DNA from: Bacillus sp. cl95 | GTDB lineage: Bacteria; Bacillota; Bacilli; Bacillales; Cytobacillaceae | Assembly: GCF_900115925.1 (NCBI RefSeq) | Contig: NZ_FOYF01000012.1 | Span: 1-38,519, forward strand | DNA length: 38,519 bases | Direction: 5' to 3' | Shown here: positions 15,833 through 24,992 of the stretch, one piece after another | Position numbering within the stretch: position 1 is the first letter of the stretch | Layout of the letters: every line of letters starts with the position of its first letter | Made by a program: the position numbers and the translations under genes | The notes under the pieces: generated by a model | Databases searched by the model: none | Told to the model about the DNA's origin: nothing | What the model saw: the letters and a program-made list of their open reading frames with translations, nothing else

Positions 15833-17227
15833 TTATTTAGCAGAAGCATTTACAACCGTGGTCCATGTTTTATTTGTTCTATCTGGAGCGACAATGCTTA
15901 ACGTGTATTGATTATCTATTGCGCTCAAGGCTTTCTTATCTATAAAAGAAGTCGATTTACCTTTATAGATGACCTTGCCATTCTTTTTCAATAGATAGGT
16001 TTGCTGACCATTACTCTTCCACATTAGGTAAACTTCGTTCGGGTTGCGGCGCTTGCTTTGCAGCCACATCACCTCATGACCAGCTGACTCGAAATGTGGT
16101 GCCTGAACCAAACCATAACCATAAGTTGCATCCCGTCCAATCGGACCGAGGTCAATAGCATTCCCATCAATCATCTGACGAATTTTTTCATGAGAGTAAG
16201 TAGGATACTTTTGCTTGTATAGAGCAATGATTCCCGTTACATGTGGTGCGGCCATAGACGTACCTGAAAGGTAAGCAAATCCGCCAAGGTAGGAGCTATA
16301 AATCCGGTCGCCTGGTGCACTGATTTCGACTTCCCTACCTGTCGATGAAAAGTCGGCGATGATATCCTTTTGGTCCAATGCACTTACCGATATAACGCTT
16401 TTATATTTTGCTGGATAGTTAACGGTATTGACTCCACCGTCGTTACCAGCAGCAGCGACAACGATGATACCTTGAGAGTAGGCGCGATTCACTGCGTCTT
16501 CGAGGGCAAAGACCGGTTCATAGAGCCCCAAGCTCATATTGATGATGTCCATATCATTCGCAATAGACCAGTCGATGGCAGCGACGATATCTGAAACATA
16601 CCCGTCTCCATCACTATTCAGAACTTTTAGCCCAAATAGCTCTGCATTAGGTGCAATGCCGTAAAAAGTATTAGTAGCAGCTTGTTTGGCAGCTACTATT
16701 CCAGCAACGTGTGTCCCATGTCCATTATCATCATTAAAATTGGTGTTACCCGAGACAAAATTGTAGCCGCCACTTACCTTCAATTGGGGATGTGTGGCAT
16801 AGATGCCGGTATCAATGATCCCTACCTTCACTCCTGTTCCAGTAATACCTTGATTATTCACTTGTTGACCGCCCGTTCTTAAAGAACCCCAGTTTTTATT
16901 AATAGGATAGTAGGCATTGATTTTCACCTTAGCATCTTTTTCGACGATGATATTTTCATCCTTATTTAGCTCTTCCGATTGGCTAGCAGAAAGCATAGCT
17001 ACATATGAGCGACCAGCTGCAACGTTTTTAACAATTTTTTTCTTATGCTGTTTTACAAAAGCACGCTCTTTTTCTTGAGTAGCCGCCTTTGCCTTAGCGC
17101 TCACTTCTCCATTTACAAACGTGACAATCATTCGTTTTTCAGGATTTTGAGCCGCATTGGCAGCAGGTATATTTAATAGAGTGCCAGAATACAAAATGAT
17201 TGCCATTAATAGTGTAAGCTTCCGCAT
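15833..17227 (-). CDS. Secreted subtilisin-like serine protease (S8)
   Basis: This 464-residue preproenzyme has a signal peptide at 1-26 (MRKLTLL.. to NAAQ), an inhibitor-I9 propeptide to about residue 100, and a catalytic domain with the triad motifs VGIIDTGIYATHP (Asp), NGHGTHVAGIVAA (His) and LSGTSMAAPHVTGI (Ser). A C-terminal extension of about 80 residues looks fibronectin-III-like (QQTYLLKKNGKVIYKGKS). The start at 17227 is ATG after GGTGGGG; a GTG four codons earlier is the alternative. It is inserted between degV and degU, which are adjacent in B. subtilis. DegU controls exoprotease genes in B. subtilis, so DegU control here is plausible but unproven. Confidence 0.93.
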   Translation of the reverse strand: MRKLTLLMAIILYSGTLLNIPAANAAQNPEKRMIVTFVNGEVSAKAKAATQEKERAFVKQHKKKIVKNVAAGRSYVAMLSASQSEELNKDENIIVEKDAKVKINAYYPINKNWGSLRTGGQQVNNQGITGTGVKVGIIDTGIYATHPQLKVSGGYNFVSGNTNFNDDNGHGTHVAGIVAAKQAATNTFYGIAPNAELFGLKVLNSDGDGYVSDIVAAIDWSIANDMDIINMSLGLYEPVFALEDAVNRAYSQGIIVVAAAGNDGGVNTVNYPAKYKSVISVSALDQKDIIADFSSTGREVEISAPGDRIYSSYLGGFAYLSGTSMAAPHVTGIIALYKQKYPTYSHEKIRQMIDGNAIDLGPIGRDATYGYGLVQAPHFESAGHEVMWLQSKRRNPNEVYLMWKSNGQQTYLLKKNGKVIYKGKSTSFIDKKALSAIDNQYTLSIVAPDRTNKTWTTVVNASAK

Positions 17228-17311
17228 TTTCCCCACCACTTTTTGATAGATTAGTTTTAATTCAATTCTAAATCAACCTTGCCCTTTTGAAAAAAGAAAA
17301 TTTCCACCAAA

Positions 17312-17358
17312 CAAAAAAAGTGCCAGTATCTATCCTTATATCGGACGATTCCTGGCAC
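17312..17358 (-). terminator. Terminator of degSU
   Basis: GTGCCAG pairs with CTGGCAC around a 25-base loop, followed by seven T on the minus strand, 16 bases after degU. Confidence 0.85.
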
Positions 17359-17373
17359 CTTTAAAGACTTAAT

Positions 17374-18060
17374 TTATCTCACTTCAACCCAGCCGTTTTT
17401 GATGGCTACGACTACAGCTTGAGTACGGTCGTTAACATTCATTTTTTGTAAAATATTACTTACATGGTTCTTAACCGTTTTTTCACTGATGAAGAGTCCT
17501 TCACCAATGCCACGATTACTTTTTCCGTCGGCAAGCATTTGCAGTACTTCGCATTCGCGTCTTGTCAGCAAGTGTAATGGACGACGGATTTCGATTTGCT
17601 GTAGGAATGTTCCCGCTCCTTCATGCAAATCGGCCGTAATGCGTCGGTATTCATTCACAAGGTTGTGTGTCACTTTCGGATGCAGGTATGATCCGCCTTC
17701 CGCGACTACCTTAACAGCTTGCACAAGTGCATCTGCATCCATTTCTTTTAGTAAATAGCCACGCGCACCTGTTTTCAAGGCATGCATGACATAGTTTTCA
17801 TCATCATGTATTGATAGAATGATGACCTTCGCATCAGGATCCTTGGCAATCAAGTGTCCTGTTGCATCAACGCCATTCACTCTCGGCATATTAATATCCA
17901 TAATGACAACATCTGGTTGGTACTTTTCAACTAAGCTCAATACCTCGCTGCCGTCGTCACCTTCAGCGACTACTTGAAAAGTCTCTTCAAATTCAAGAAT
18001 TCTTTTTACTCCTTCTCTAAATAGCTGATGATCATCAATAATTACAATCTTGGTAGTCAA
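17374..18060 (-). CDS. degU: Response regulator DegU
   Basis: This 228-residue NarL/FixJ-type regulator closely resembles B. subtilis DegU. The receiver domain has the acidic pair DDH at 9-11 and the phosphoryl acceptor Asp55 in [10 protein letters not shown]. The LuxR-type helix-turn-helix at the C-terminus reads [18 protein letters not shown] and [13 protein letters not shown]. DegU controls exoenzymes, motility and competence. The start is TTG at 18060, preceded by GGGAGGCGAAGGG; the N-terminus [13 protein letters not shown] fits the family. It lies 37 bases after degS and is co-transcribed with it. Confidence 0.97.
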   Translation of the reverse strand: MTTKIVIIDDHQLFREGVKRILEFEETFQVVAEGDDGSEVLSLVEKYQPDVVIMDINMPRVNGVDATGHLIAKDPDAKVIILSIHDDENYVMHALKTGARGYLLKEMDADALVQAVKVVAEGGSYLHPKVTHNLVNEYRRITADLHEGAGTFLQQIEIRRPLHLLTRRECEVLQMLADGKSNRGIGEGLFISEKTVKNHVSNILQKMNVNDRTQAVVVAIKNGWVEVR

Positions 18061-18097
18061 ATCCCTTCGCCTCCCTGAACCTTCCGATGTTAGATCT

Positions 18098-19240
18098 TTA
18101 TTTTTCCATTAACGGTATTTGGATGAATACAATTGTTCCAGATGCCGGCTTTGAATCAATCTTAATTTCGCCTTCCAATAGATGAACACGTTCCCTCATC
18201 CCTATCAGGCCAAAAGACTCTGGCTTGCTTTCTGTCACATTGAATCCTTTTCCGTCATCTCTAACAACTACTGTGATAGTGGACTTAGCTATTTCTAGCT
18301 TAACTTTTATTTCCCTAGCTTCCGCATGTTTAAGCGCATTTTGAACCGATTCCTGTATCAAACGGAACAGTGCAACTTCATACTGCGATGGAAGCCGGCG
18401 ATCCTGACCGACACTTACAAAAGTAATACTTGTTTTGTGATACTCTTCGATTGTTTGTAAGTACTTTTTGAGGGTAGGAACGAGTCCTAAGTCATCAAGT
18501 GCCATTGGTCGCAAATCATAAATGATTCTTCGGACTTCATATAAGGCCGATCGAATCATTTGTTTGAAGCTGCGAATCTCCAGGAGAGCCGCTTCGACTC
18601 CCTTATCTTTATAAACACGTTCGACAAGATCCGAACGCATCATGACATTGGCCAGCATCTGCGCCGGTCCATCATGAATCTCTCTTGATAGACGCTTTCT
18701 CTCATCTTCTTGCGCCGCAATTATTTTCAATCCGAAGTCCTGCTTTAGTTTTGCATCTTCTAAGACTTCACCCATTTGTTTTAAATCACTCGTCAAATAA
18801 TTCATGACAACTGATATCTGTGATACCAGGTGCTCTGCCCTTTCGATCGTCTCACTTAAACCGAGCAAACGTCTTTCTAGATCGTCTCTCTTATCACGGA
18901 GCTGTCTTTCCGTTTGTCGATTCAATGTAAGTTCCAATTGCAATTGATGAGCCTTCTCGTAGGCGTCACGCACTTCCGATTCTGAATAATTCTTAAAGTG
19001 CATGCTGACTTCTGAGAGACGCTTTCGTGCAAAGCGGGCTTGTACATCCAGTCTGTCGCCTTCGTCAATCACTTTAGCAACGTTTACTTTGACATCTCTC
19101 AACTGATCAGAGATGGTATCAAAGTCCTGACGACAATTTTCGCCAATACGGTAAATTTCGGACTTGCTACTGTCCACCGTATCCACCATTTTCTCTAGTA
19201 TAAGATCAAGGGCTTTTGTGTCAAATTTCTTTTTAGTCAT
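18098..19240 (-). CDS. degS: Cytosolic sensor histidine kinase DegS
   Basis: This 380-residue protein has no membrane segment. Residues 1-170 form the coiled-coil sensor region, and the HisKA_3 phosphorylation motif [14 protein letters not shown] places His189 as phosphoryl acceptor. An HATPase_c domain follows ([31 protein letters not shown]). DegS phosphorylates DegU. Length and organisation match B. subtilis DegS (about 385). The ATG at 19240 follows GGAGGAAATTC. It is the first gene of degSU and divergent from yvyE. Confidence 0.97.
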   Translation of the reverse strand: MTKKKFDTKALDLILEKMVDTVDSSKSEIYRIGENCRQDFDTISDQLRDVKVNVAKVIDEGDRLDVQARFARKRLSEVSMHFKNYSESEVRDAYEKAHQLQLELTLNRQTERQLRDKRDDLERRLLGLSETIERAEHLVSQISVVMNYLTSDLKQMGEVLEDAKLKQDFGLKIIAAQEDERKRLSREIHDGPAQMLANVMMRSDLVERVYKDKGVEAALLEIRSFKQMIRSALYEVRRIIYDLRPMALDDLGLVPTLKKYLQTIEEYHKTSITFVSVGQDRRLPSQYEVALFRLIQESVQNALKHAEAREIKVKLEIAKSTITVVVRDDGKGFNVTESKPESFGLIGMRERVHLLEGEIKIDSKPASGTIVFIQIPLMEK

Positions 19241-19646
19241 GAATTTCCTCCATGGATCACAGAAAAGCAGATGGAGCCACTTTCTGCATCTTCCCTAGAA
19301 TTAGGGATTTGAGCAAACTTGAAAGTGCTTCCCGGCTTCAAAAACATTTTATCGTGAATTGAATTAGGTTACTATCATTATGGTATGAAAAATATGTATT
19401 TATGTGTAAAATTCGGTAAAAAGTTTGATATTTAATTATCCATCTATATCTTTTAGCCTATATAATAAAGATTAAACCTATTAAATGTAAACTTTTTTCA
19501 AAAATGAACATTACACTATCCTTATATACTTATTATAACATTACAAAATGAAACCTATATTAAACTTTAATGACAAAATTATTTAAATATATCATATAGA
19601 AATTTGTCGATTTATAATATATACACTGAGAGAGAGGAGCAAGAAG
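19241..19646. other. Divergent intergenic region degS/yvyE
   Basis: About 400 AT-rich bases separate two divergent genes and must hold promoters for both. TATAAT at 19613-19618 could be the yvyE -10, but no good -35 is visible. I see no repeat, hairpin or further gene. Confidence 0.5.
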
Positions 19647-20282
19647 ATGCTACCCCAATATTTTACGGTGAACGAGTACGGTTCACATGAAATCAACATA
19701 CAAAAATCCAGATTTATCGCATATGTTGCGCGAGCTGAAACCGAACAGGCTGCTCAAGATTTTATTACAAAAATCAAAAAGCAACATTGGGACGCCACTC
19801 ATAATTGTTCAGCCTACTTGATTGGTGAAAACGATCAAATTCAAAAAGCCAATGATGATGGAGAACCAAGTGGAACAGCTGGCACACCCATCCTTGAAGT
19901 TTTGAAAAAAAAGCATTTAAAGGATACTGTTGTTGTCATCACAAGATACTTTGGCGGAATTAAACTCGGAGCAGGCGGACTGATCCGTGCTTACGGTAAA
20001 GCTACCTCAGAAGGCATTACACATACAGGAATCGTTGAAAGAGTGTTAGTCACAACGATGAAAATTAAAGCCGAGTATCACCTATTAGGTAAAATCGAAC
20101 GTTCCATTCGCGAGTCCGAATTTAAGATGAAAGAAATTCATTATAATGAAGCGGTGGAAATCGAGGCTTATGTAGAAATGTCCAAAGTCGGCGCTTTTAA
20201 AGAATGGATGGTCGATTTGACGAATGGACAAACCGATCTATCAGAAGGAGAACAAGTTTACCTTGAAAACCCTGTAGAATAA
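19647..20282 (+). CDS. yvyE: YigZ/IMPACT family protein YvyE
   Basis: This 211-residue protein has the UPF0029/IMPACT signatures IQKSRFIAYVARAET, HNCSAYLIG, DDGEPSGTAGTPIL and ITRYFGGIKLGAGGLIRAY. The family is linked to translation or stress response in eukaryotes, but the bacterial role is unclear. The gene is divergent from degS, as in B. subtilis. The start at 19647 follows GAGAGAGGAGC. Confidence 0.93.
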   Translation: MLPQYFTVNEYGSHEINIQKSRFIAYVARAETEQAAQDFITKIKKQHWDATHNCSAYLIGENDQIQKANDDGEPSGTAGTPILEVLKKKHLKDTVVVITRYFGGIKLGAGGLIRAYGKATSEGITHTGIVERVLVTTMKIKAEYHLLGKIERSIRESEFKMKEIHYNEAVEIEAYVEMSKVGAFKEWMVDLTNGQTDLSEGEQVYLENPVE

Positions 20283-20298
20283 CGTCGTTTATACTCCC

Positions 20299-20331
20299 AT
20301 TTTGGTAAAACGAGACAAAATATACCAAAAT
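20299..20331. repeat. Inverted repeat upstream of the LCP gene
   Basis: ATTTTGGTA (20299-20307) and TACCAAAAT (20323-20331) are perfect nine-base inverted repeats with a 15-base gap, downstream of yvyE. There is no T run, so an operator or weak terminator is equally possible. Confidence 0.5.
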
Positions 20332-20382
20332 TCATCATTTTACTAAAAATTTCAATTTACGAAATTGTAGAAAGGGAGTAAA

Positions 20383-20427
20383 ATGAAAGTTGGTTTAATT
20401 TGTATTCTGTGTTTCCTAAGTTATTGA
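20383..20427 (+). CDS. Possible 14-residue leader peptide before the LCP gene
   Basis: ATG at 20383 follows AAAGGGAGTAAA, a strong ribosome site. The frame encodes MKVGLICILCFLSY and stops at 20427, where the ribosome site of the LCP gene begins (AAAAGGAG). It is in a different frame from the LCP gene. The peptide is hydrophobic. It could couple translation or attenuate expression, or be chance. Confidence 0.4.
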   Translation: MKVGLICILCFLSY

Positions 20428-20441
20428 AAAGGAGAAGAATT

Positions 20442-21530
20442 ATGACTGATAATATGCGCTCAATACGCGCTGATAAATCGAAAAAGAAAAAGCGGAGAAA
20501 GCGGATTTTCACGTGGCTTGTCCTCCCTTTAATGATATTGATTTTAAGTGCAACTGCTTATGCAACTTTTATATATAAAAAAGCCGAGTCGGTGATTAAT
20601 GATTCATACAAACCGGTAAAGGCAGAAACAACTCGTGAGGAAAAAGTTGATCCGACAAAGGACAATATTTCTATCCTACTTATCGGGGTCGATGAAAGCA
20701 AAAAGCGTGACTTTGGTGAAGCGACTCGTACGGATGCCTTAATGGTGGCGACGCTCAATAAAAAAGATAAGTCGATTAAACTTTTAAGTATCCCTCGTGA
20801 TTCTTATGTTCACATTCCAGAAAAAGATATCAAGACAAAGATAAACCACGCCCACGCTTACGGCGGAGTGGAATTGACGATTGAAACGGTTCAGGAATTA
20901 CTGGACATTCCAATTGACTATTACATGAAAATGAACTTTTATGCATTCATGGATGTTATCGATGCACTTGATGGTATAGAAGTAGAAGTTCCTTACGCAA
21001 TCTCGGAACAAGATTCGAATGATCGTCCGAACGCAATCAAACTTCGACCAGGTGTCCAAACACTTTCAGGTGAAGAAGCTCTTGCTCTTGCCAGAACAAG
21101 ACATCAAGACAACGACATCGAGCGCGGAAAGCGACAACAACAGATTATGAAGGCCATACTCAAAAAGGCTGTTTCAGTTAATTCTTTCTCCAAACACGGA
21201 AAAGTAATTGAAGCAATTGGCGATAACATGACGACGAATATGACGTTTGGCGAAATGAGATCATTGATCAATTATGCTACAGCAGGTACAAACCTGGACA
21301 TCGAGTCACTCACATTAGAAGGCAGCGACTCCATGATTGACTCTGTGTATTATTATCAACTTGATGACACTTCATTAGCAAATGTCAAAAATACTCTTCA
21401 ACAGCACTTAACACCTTCATTAGCATCAGATACAACTTCTGATAGCGATAGTGATACACAGTCGTCTGAGTCAGATGAATTATATAGCTCAGACTCAGAC
21501 AGTGAAGACAGCAGTAATGATAATAACTAA
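20442..21530 (+). CDS. LytR-CpsA-Psr (TagTUV-type) polymer ligase
   Basis: This 362-residue membrane-anchored LCP enzyme transfers lipid-linked wall polymers such as teichoic acid to peptidoglycan. Residues 22-43 are one transmembrane segment after a basic tail (DKSKKKKRRKR). Conserved LCP arginines and aspartates lie in ATRTDALMVATL, LLSIPRDSYV and LARTRHQDNDIERGKRQQ. The C-terminus is an unusual Ser/Asp-rich tail from about 335 that may be flexible wall-spanning linker. The start at 20442 follows AAAAGGAGAAGAATT; an upstream in-frame ATG at 20400 lacks one. It corresponds to the tagT gene near yvyE in B. subtilis. Confidence 0.92.
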   Translation: MTDNMRSIRADKSKKKKRRKRIFTWLVLPLMILILSATAYATFIYKKAESVINDSYKPVKAETTREEKVDPTKDNISILLIGVDESKKRDFGEATRTDALMVATLNKKDKSIKLLSIPRDSYVHIPEKDIKTKINHAHAYGGVELTIETVQELLDIPIDYYMKMNFYAFMDVIDALDGIEVEVPYAISEQDSNDRPNAIKLRPGVQTLSGEEALALARTRHQDNDIERGKRQQQIMKAILKKAVSVNSFSKHGKVIEAIGDNMTTNMTFGEMRSLINYATAGTNLDIESLTLEGSDSMIDSVYYYQLDDTSLANVKNTLQQHLTPSLASDTTSDSDSDTQSSESDELYSSDSDSEDSSNDNN

Positions 21531-21537
21531 AACTACT

Positions 21538-21572
21538 AACCACCAATTCCTAAGAGGATTGGTGGTTTTTTT
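21538..21572 (+). terminator. Terminator of the LCP gene
   Basis: AACCACCAAT, loop TCCTAAGAGG, ATTGGTGGTT and a run of T lie eight bases after the stop codon. Confidence 0.9.
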
Positions 21573-21710
21573 GCTTTACGAAAAAGAGCTATCTCAGTCC
21601 AAACAAAAAATCCGCATGCGCGCCTATTGCTAAATGGCACACTTACGGATTTTGAATAATTCAGACCCTTTGCGAAAAGTTTTTTGAAAGTAAATCAATA
21701 TTAAGAAGTT

Positions 21711-21900
21711 GATTGGAGCGGAAGGTGCGAGACTCCTCGAAAAGGCTAACGCCTTTTCTTCGTGCGTGGGTCTAATCAAGGAAGCCATTCAATGTCCTGC
21801 GGGATTAGCGGGACAGGTGAGACCCCGCAGGCGCAAATGCGCCGAGGAGGCTTACCGCACGCCCCGCGGAAAGCGAGCATCCTGGAGCGGAAATCATCCA
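21711..21900. repeat. GC-rich dispersed intergenic element
   Basis: This block of about 190 bases is much richer in G+C than its neighbours. It starts GATTGGAGCGGAAGGTGCGA, ends AGCATCCTGGAGCGGAAATC, and has the direct repeat TGGAGCGGAA at both ends (21714 and 21883). Internal hairpins include GAAAAGGCTAACGCCTTTTC and GCGCAAATGCGC. I recall near-identical intergenic blocks in many Bacillaceae and Planococcaceae genomes, but could not check this. It has no credible protein. Confidence 0.7.
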
Positions 21901-21927
21901 TTACACTTTCACCACTTTTACTCCCTA

Positions 21928-22989
21928 TTATCGATCTCTTTCAGTTGAATAACGAAGTACTTTCATCATTTTTAACAAAGGACGATAATTTTTGCCTACT
22001 AGACCAATCATTTCTGCGAACAATTCAATCAGTAAGACAAGAACGATGACTAAAAGGAATCCTCCCCACAGTTTCGCTTGTGAGAAGATGACTGCGGCTA
22101 GTCCGAAGAAAGCGGCCATCGCATAAATCATGATGACTGTCTGACGATGAGAATAGCCCATCCTTAATAAACAATGGTGTAAATGGGATTTATCTGGTGC
22201 TGATAAAGGCTGTTTATGAACAATTCTTCTGATAATCGCGAAGAAAGTATCTGAAATTGGTACTCCAAGAATGATGACTGGCACGATGAAGGATACCAAG
22301 GTGACATTCTTAAATCCAAGAAGTGACAAGACGGAAATCATATAACCTAAGAACAATGCACCCGTATCACCCATAAAAATTTTAGCCGGATGGAAATTAT
22401 AGATAAGGAATCCAAGTGTACTTGCAAGCATAATGGAACCAATTGTTATAACATAAACGTTGCCCATTATAATAGCCATACCAGAAATGGTAATTAGTGC
22501 AATTGAAGAAACGCCTGCAGCTAAGCCATCAAGTCCATCAATCAGGTTAATCGCATTTGTAATTCCAACAATCCACAAGATCGTAAGCGGAATGCTCAAG
22601 TAACCAAATTCCAAGATTCCGCCGAAAGGCAAATTGATGGATTGAACTTGAACACCACCCCATATGACTACAATAGCCGCTGCCGATAATTGGCCTAACA
22701 GCTTAATCTTTGCAGAAAGCTCCATCATGTCATCAAGAATACCCGTTACAACTATGATCAGACTACCCAGGATGATCGCTGTAGCGAAAGGGGCAGCAGG
22801 ACGCATAATCAAGACACCAATGATGAAACTTATATAAATTGCCAATCCGCCTAAACGGGGCATAACTTTTGCATGAACTTTTCGGTGGTTCGGATTGTCA
22901 GTCGCTCCTATTTTGAATGCGAGCTTTTTCACTAAAGGAGTGATAAGTATAGAGCAAATAAAGCAAAATACCAAGGTGAAGTATATCAT
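21928..22989 (-). CDS. tagO: Undecaprenyl-phosphate GlcNAc-1-phosphate transferase (TagO type), copy 1
   Basis: This 353-residue multi-pass membrane enzyme of the MraY/WecA family starts polymer synthesis by moving HexNAc-1-phosphate to undecaprenyl phosphate. The start at 22989 follows GAGGAGGATTTTG; 18 upstream in-frame codons lack a ribosome site. Family motifs: KVMPRLGGLAIY, ILDDMMELSAKIKLLGQ, the aspartates in NAINLIDGLDGLAAG and FMGDTGALFLG, and HLHHCLLRMG. A near-identical second copy lies at 31063-32124. No clear terminator follows; the GC-rich repeat element ends 28 bases downstream. Confidence 0.94.
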   Translation of the reverse strand: MIYFTLVFCFICSILITPLVKKLAFKIGATDNPNHRKVHAKVMPRLGGLAIYISFIIGVLIMRPAAPFATAIILGSLIIVVTGILDDMMELSAKIKLLGQLSAAAIVVIWGGVQVQSINLPFGGILEFGYLSIPLTILWIVGITNAINLIDGLDGLAAGVSSIALITISGMAIIMGNVYVITIGSIMLASTLGFLIYNFHPAKIFMGDTGALFLGYMISVLSLLGFKNVTLVSFIVPVIILGVPISDTFFAIIRRIVHKQPLSAPDKSHLHHCLLRMGYSHRQTVIMIYAMAAFFGLAAVIFSQAKLWGGFLLVIVLVLLIELFAEMIGLVGKNYRPLLKMMKVLRYSTERDR

Positions 22990-23253
22990 CAAAATCCTCC
23001 TCAAAAATATTTTGCCCATTTTTCTCATTATGAAAACAGGCAAAATTCAGTAATCAGAATCACGAACATTCATTATTCAATCGAACATCTTTATACGACA
23101 AAAAATTCTATTATTCTTCTATTCTCTGATACTCTAAAGCGGATTATAACACAGCACAATATCATTTAAAATTGAATTTGCAAGTAATGTCGAAAAAAAT
23201 CTATAAATTGCGTATTTTTTTTAATTTCAAACAGTTTAATCATTCGATATAAA

Positions 23254-23281
23254 CAAAAAAACCTAAGTTCATCACTCAGGT
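23254..23281 (-). terminator. Orphan minus-strand terminator
   Basis: ACCTGAGT, loop GATGA, ACTTAGGT and seven T on the minus strand form a good intrinsic terminator. No intact minus-strand gene precedes it; a short gene remnant does. Confidence 0.65.
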
Positions 23282-23297
23282 ATCAGTCTTTTGTTTG

Positions 23298-23381
23298 TTA
23301 TTGAAAGGCCTGATCTGTCACTTCTAATAATAAGGAAGGTTCATGTATTCGTAGTCGAGTCTCAAATCCTACTCCAAACCC
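23298..23381 (-). pseudogene. Possible gene remnant before an orphan terminator
   Basis: The minus strand is open for 27 codons (GFGVGFETRLRIHEPSLLLE then VTDQAFQ) ending in TAA, 17 bases before the orphan terminator. Upstream the frame is closed by TGA and has no start. The composition looks protein-like, and the position relative to the terminator suggests a decayed gene's 3' end. I cannot assign a family. It lies next to the MBOAT gene and may mark a rearrangement boundary. Confidence 0.3.
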
Positions 23382-23493
23382 TCAATAGGCATTTTCTGCA
23401 TTATGGCAAAACACATTGTTCATAATAAGGATGTGGTACTATTTCTCCCCTTTATGAATGCTCCATAAATGAATGTTCACAAATTAGCCATTA

Positions 23494-23502
23494 TGTTATA
23501 AT
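23494..23502 (+). promoter_or_regulatory. Extended -10 promoter of the acyltransferase operon
   Basis: TG-T-TATAAT is a perfect extended -10 element, 38 bases before the MBOAT start codon. The -35 is weak (TTCACA at short spacing), as is common with extended -10 promoters. Confidence 0.6.
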
Positions 23503-23539
23503 TCATTGTTGTACTTAATTTTCTCAGGGAGTTGCGTCT

Positions 23540-24982
23540 ATGTTATTTAATTCATATATCTTCATTCTCGTCTTTTTACCAATTGTATTTGTAACTTATT
23601 ATTCCCTTTTGAAACTAAAAAATAAAAATGTAGCCAAAATATTTTTTATCGTAGCTAACCTTTATTTTTATAGCTACTGGAACATCAAATATTTGCCTAT
23701 CATTTTATTGTCGATTGCCTTTAACTTCACGATGGCGACAGCTATAAATAATAGCAATAGCCAGAAGAAGAAAAAGACGTTACTCGTAATCGGTATTCTC
23801 GCAAACATTGCATTGCTGGGATATTACAAATACTATGATTTCTTCATTACTAATATCAATACGGTTTTTTCTTCAGAAATTGGATTATTGAACTTAGCCT
23901 TGCCACTTGCAATCAGCTTTTTCACTTTCCAACAAATAGCGTATTTGGTTGATACGTATCGTGAAGGTACAAAGGAATACAAGTTATTGGATTATGCCTT
24001 CTTCGTTACTTTCTTCCCGCATCTAATTGCTGGACCAATTGTTCATCATCGTGAAATCATTGACCAACTTCATGATGGGACAAACTATCGTATTAAATCG
24101 GCAAATATTTCTTCAGGACTTTATATTTTTGCAATCGGATTATTCAAAAAGGTTATCATTGCAGATACTTTTGCAGAGTGGGCCAATTTGGGATACAACA
24201 ACATCCAATCGCTCACATTAGTTGACAGTTGGATTACAACCCTAGCTTACACGATCCAGTTATACTTCGATTTTAGCGGTTATTGTGATATGGCGATCGG
24301 TCTTGGGCTTTTGTTTAACATCGTCCTGCCAACTAACTTCAATTCTCCTTATAAAGCATTAGATATTCAGGATTTTTGGAGAAGATGGCATATGACATTA
24401 GGTCGTTTCTTCACTCATTACCTTTACATTCCACTTGGGGGCAACAGAAAAGGTAAAGTCATGACTTACTTTAATCTTTTTATCGTCTTTTTTGTAAGTG
24501 GCATCTGGCACGGTGCTGGATGGACATTCGTTGTTTGGGGTACTTTGCATGGACTAGCTATCGTAATCCATCGTTTTTGGAAATCTCTTGGTTTTACTAT
24601 GCCAAAATTACTGGCATGGTTGGTTACATTCTTATTTGTTCATATCGCATGGGTATTTTTCCGATCACCAGATTTAAGTACGGCCAATACGATGCTTCAC
24701 AAAATGTTTGATATTGGAAACTTTACATTCCCAAGCAGAGTGGCTCTGATCCTAAATGAATGGTTAGGCAGATCTTTTTATCCTGCAACATACTTTTTCG
24801 ATTTGAAATTAGTAGTACCATTTGCAATTGCATTCTGCATTATCATGTTCTTCAAAAACTCAGTAGAAAAGCTAAGTACATTTACACCTACTTACAAAAA
24901 TGCTGCTTTTATCAGTTTACTTACTGTTGTGGCCCTTATTTACTTAACAAGGGTAAGTGAATTCTTATACTTTAAATTCTGA
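23540..24982 (+). CDS. MBOAT membrane O-acyltransferase (AlgI/PatA/DltB type)
   Basis: This 480-residue protein with about eleven membrane segments belongs to the AlgI/DltB MBOAT family, which passes an acyl group (often acetyl) across the membrane. Signatures are DFWRRWHMTLGRFFTHYLYI (about 278-297) and FVSGIWHGAGWTFVVWG (318-334) containing the catalytic His324. Start 23540 follows CAGGGAGTTGCGTCT. The next gene begins ten bases later and encodes an SGNH-type partner, the usual two-protein O-acylation module. The acceptor polymer is unknown; the neighbouring wall-polymer genes suggest a teichoic or capsular polymer. Confidence 0.93.
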   Translation: MLFNSYIFILVFLPIVFVTYYSLLKLKNKNVAKIFFIVANLYFYSYWNIKYLPIILLSIAFNFTMATAINNSNSQKKKKTLLVIGILANIALLGYYKYYDFFITNINTVFSSEIGLLNLALPLAISFFTFQQIAYLVDTYREGTKEYKLLDYAFFVTFFPHLIAGPIVHHREIIDQLHDGTNYRIKSANISSGLYIFAIGLFKKVIIADTFAEWANLGYNNIQSLTLVDSWITTLAYTIQLYFDFSGYCDMAIGLGLLFNIVLPTNFNSPYKALDIQDFWRRWHMTLGRFFTHYLYIPLGGNRKGKVMTYFNLFIVFFVSGIWHGAGWTFVVWGTLHGLAIVIHRFWKSLGFTMPKLLAWLVTFLFVHIAWVFFRSPDLSTANTMLHKMFDIGNFTFPSRVALILNEWLGRSFYPATYFFDLKLVVPFAIAFCIIMFFKNSVEKLSTFTPTYKNAAFISLLTVVALIYLTRVSEFLYFKF

Positions 24983-24992
24983 GGTGTAAAAT

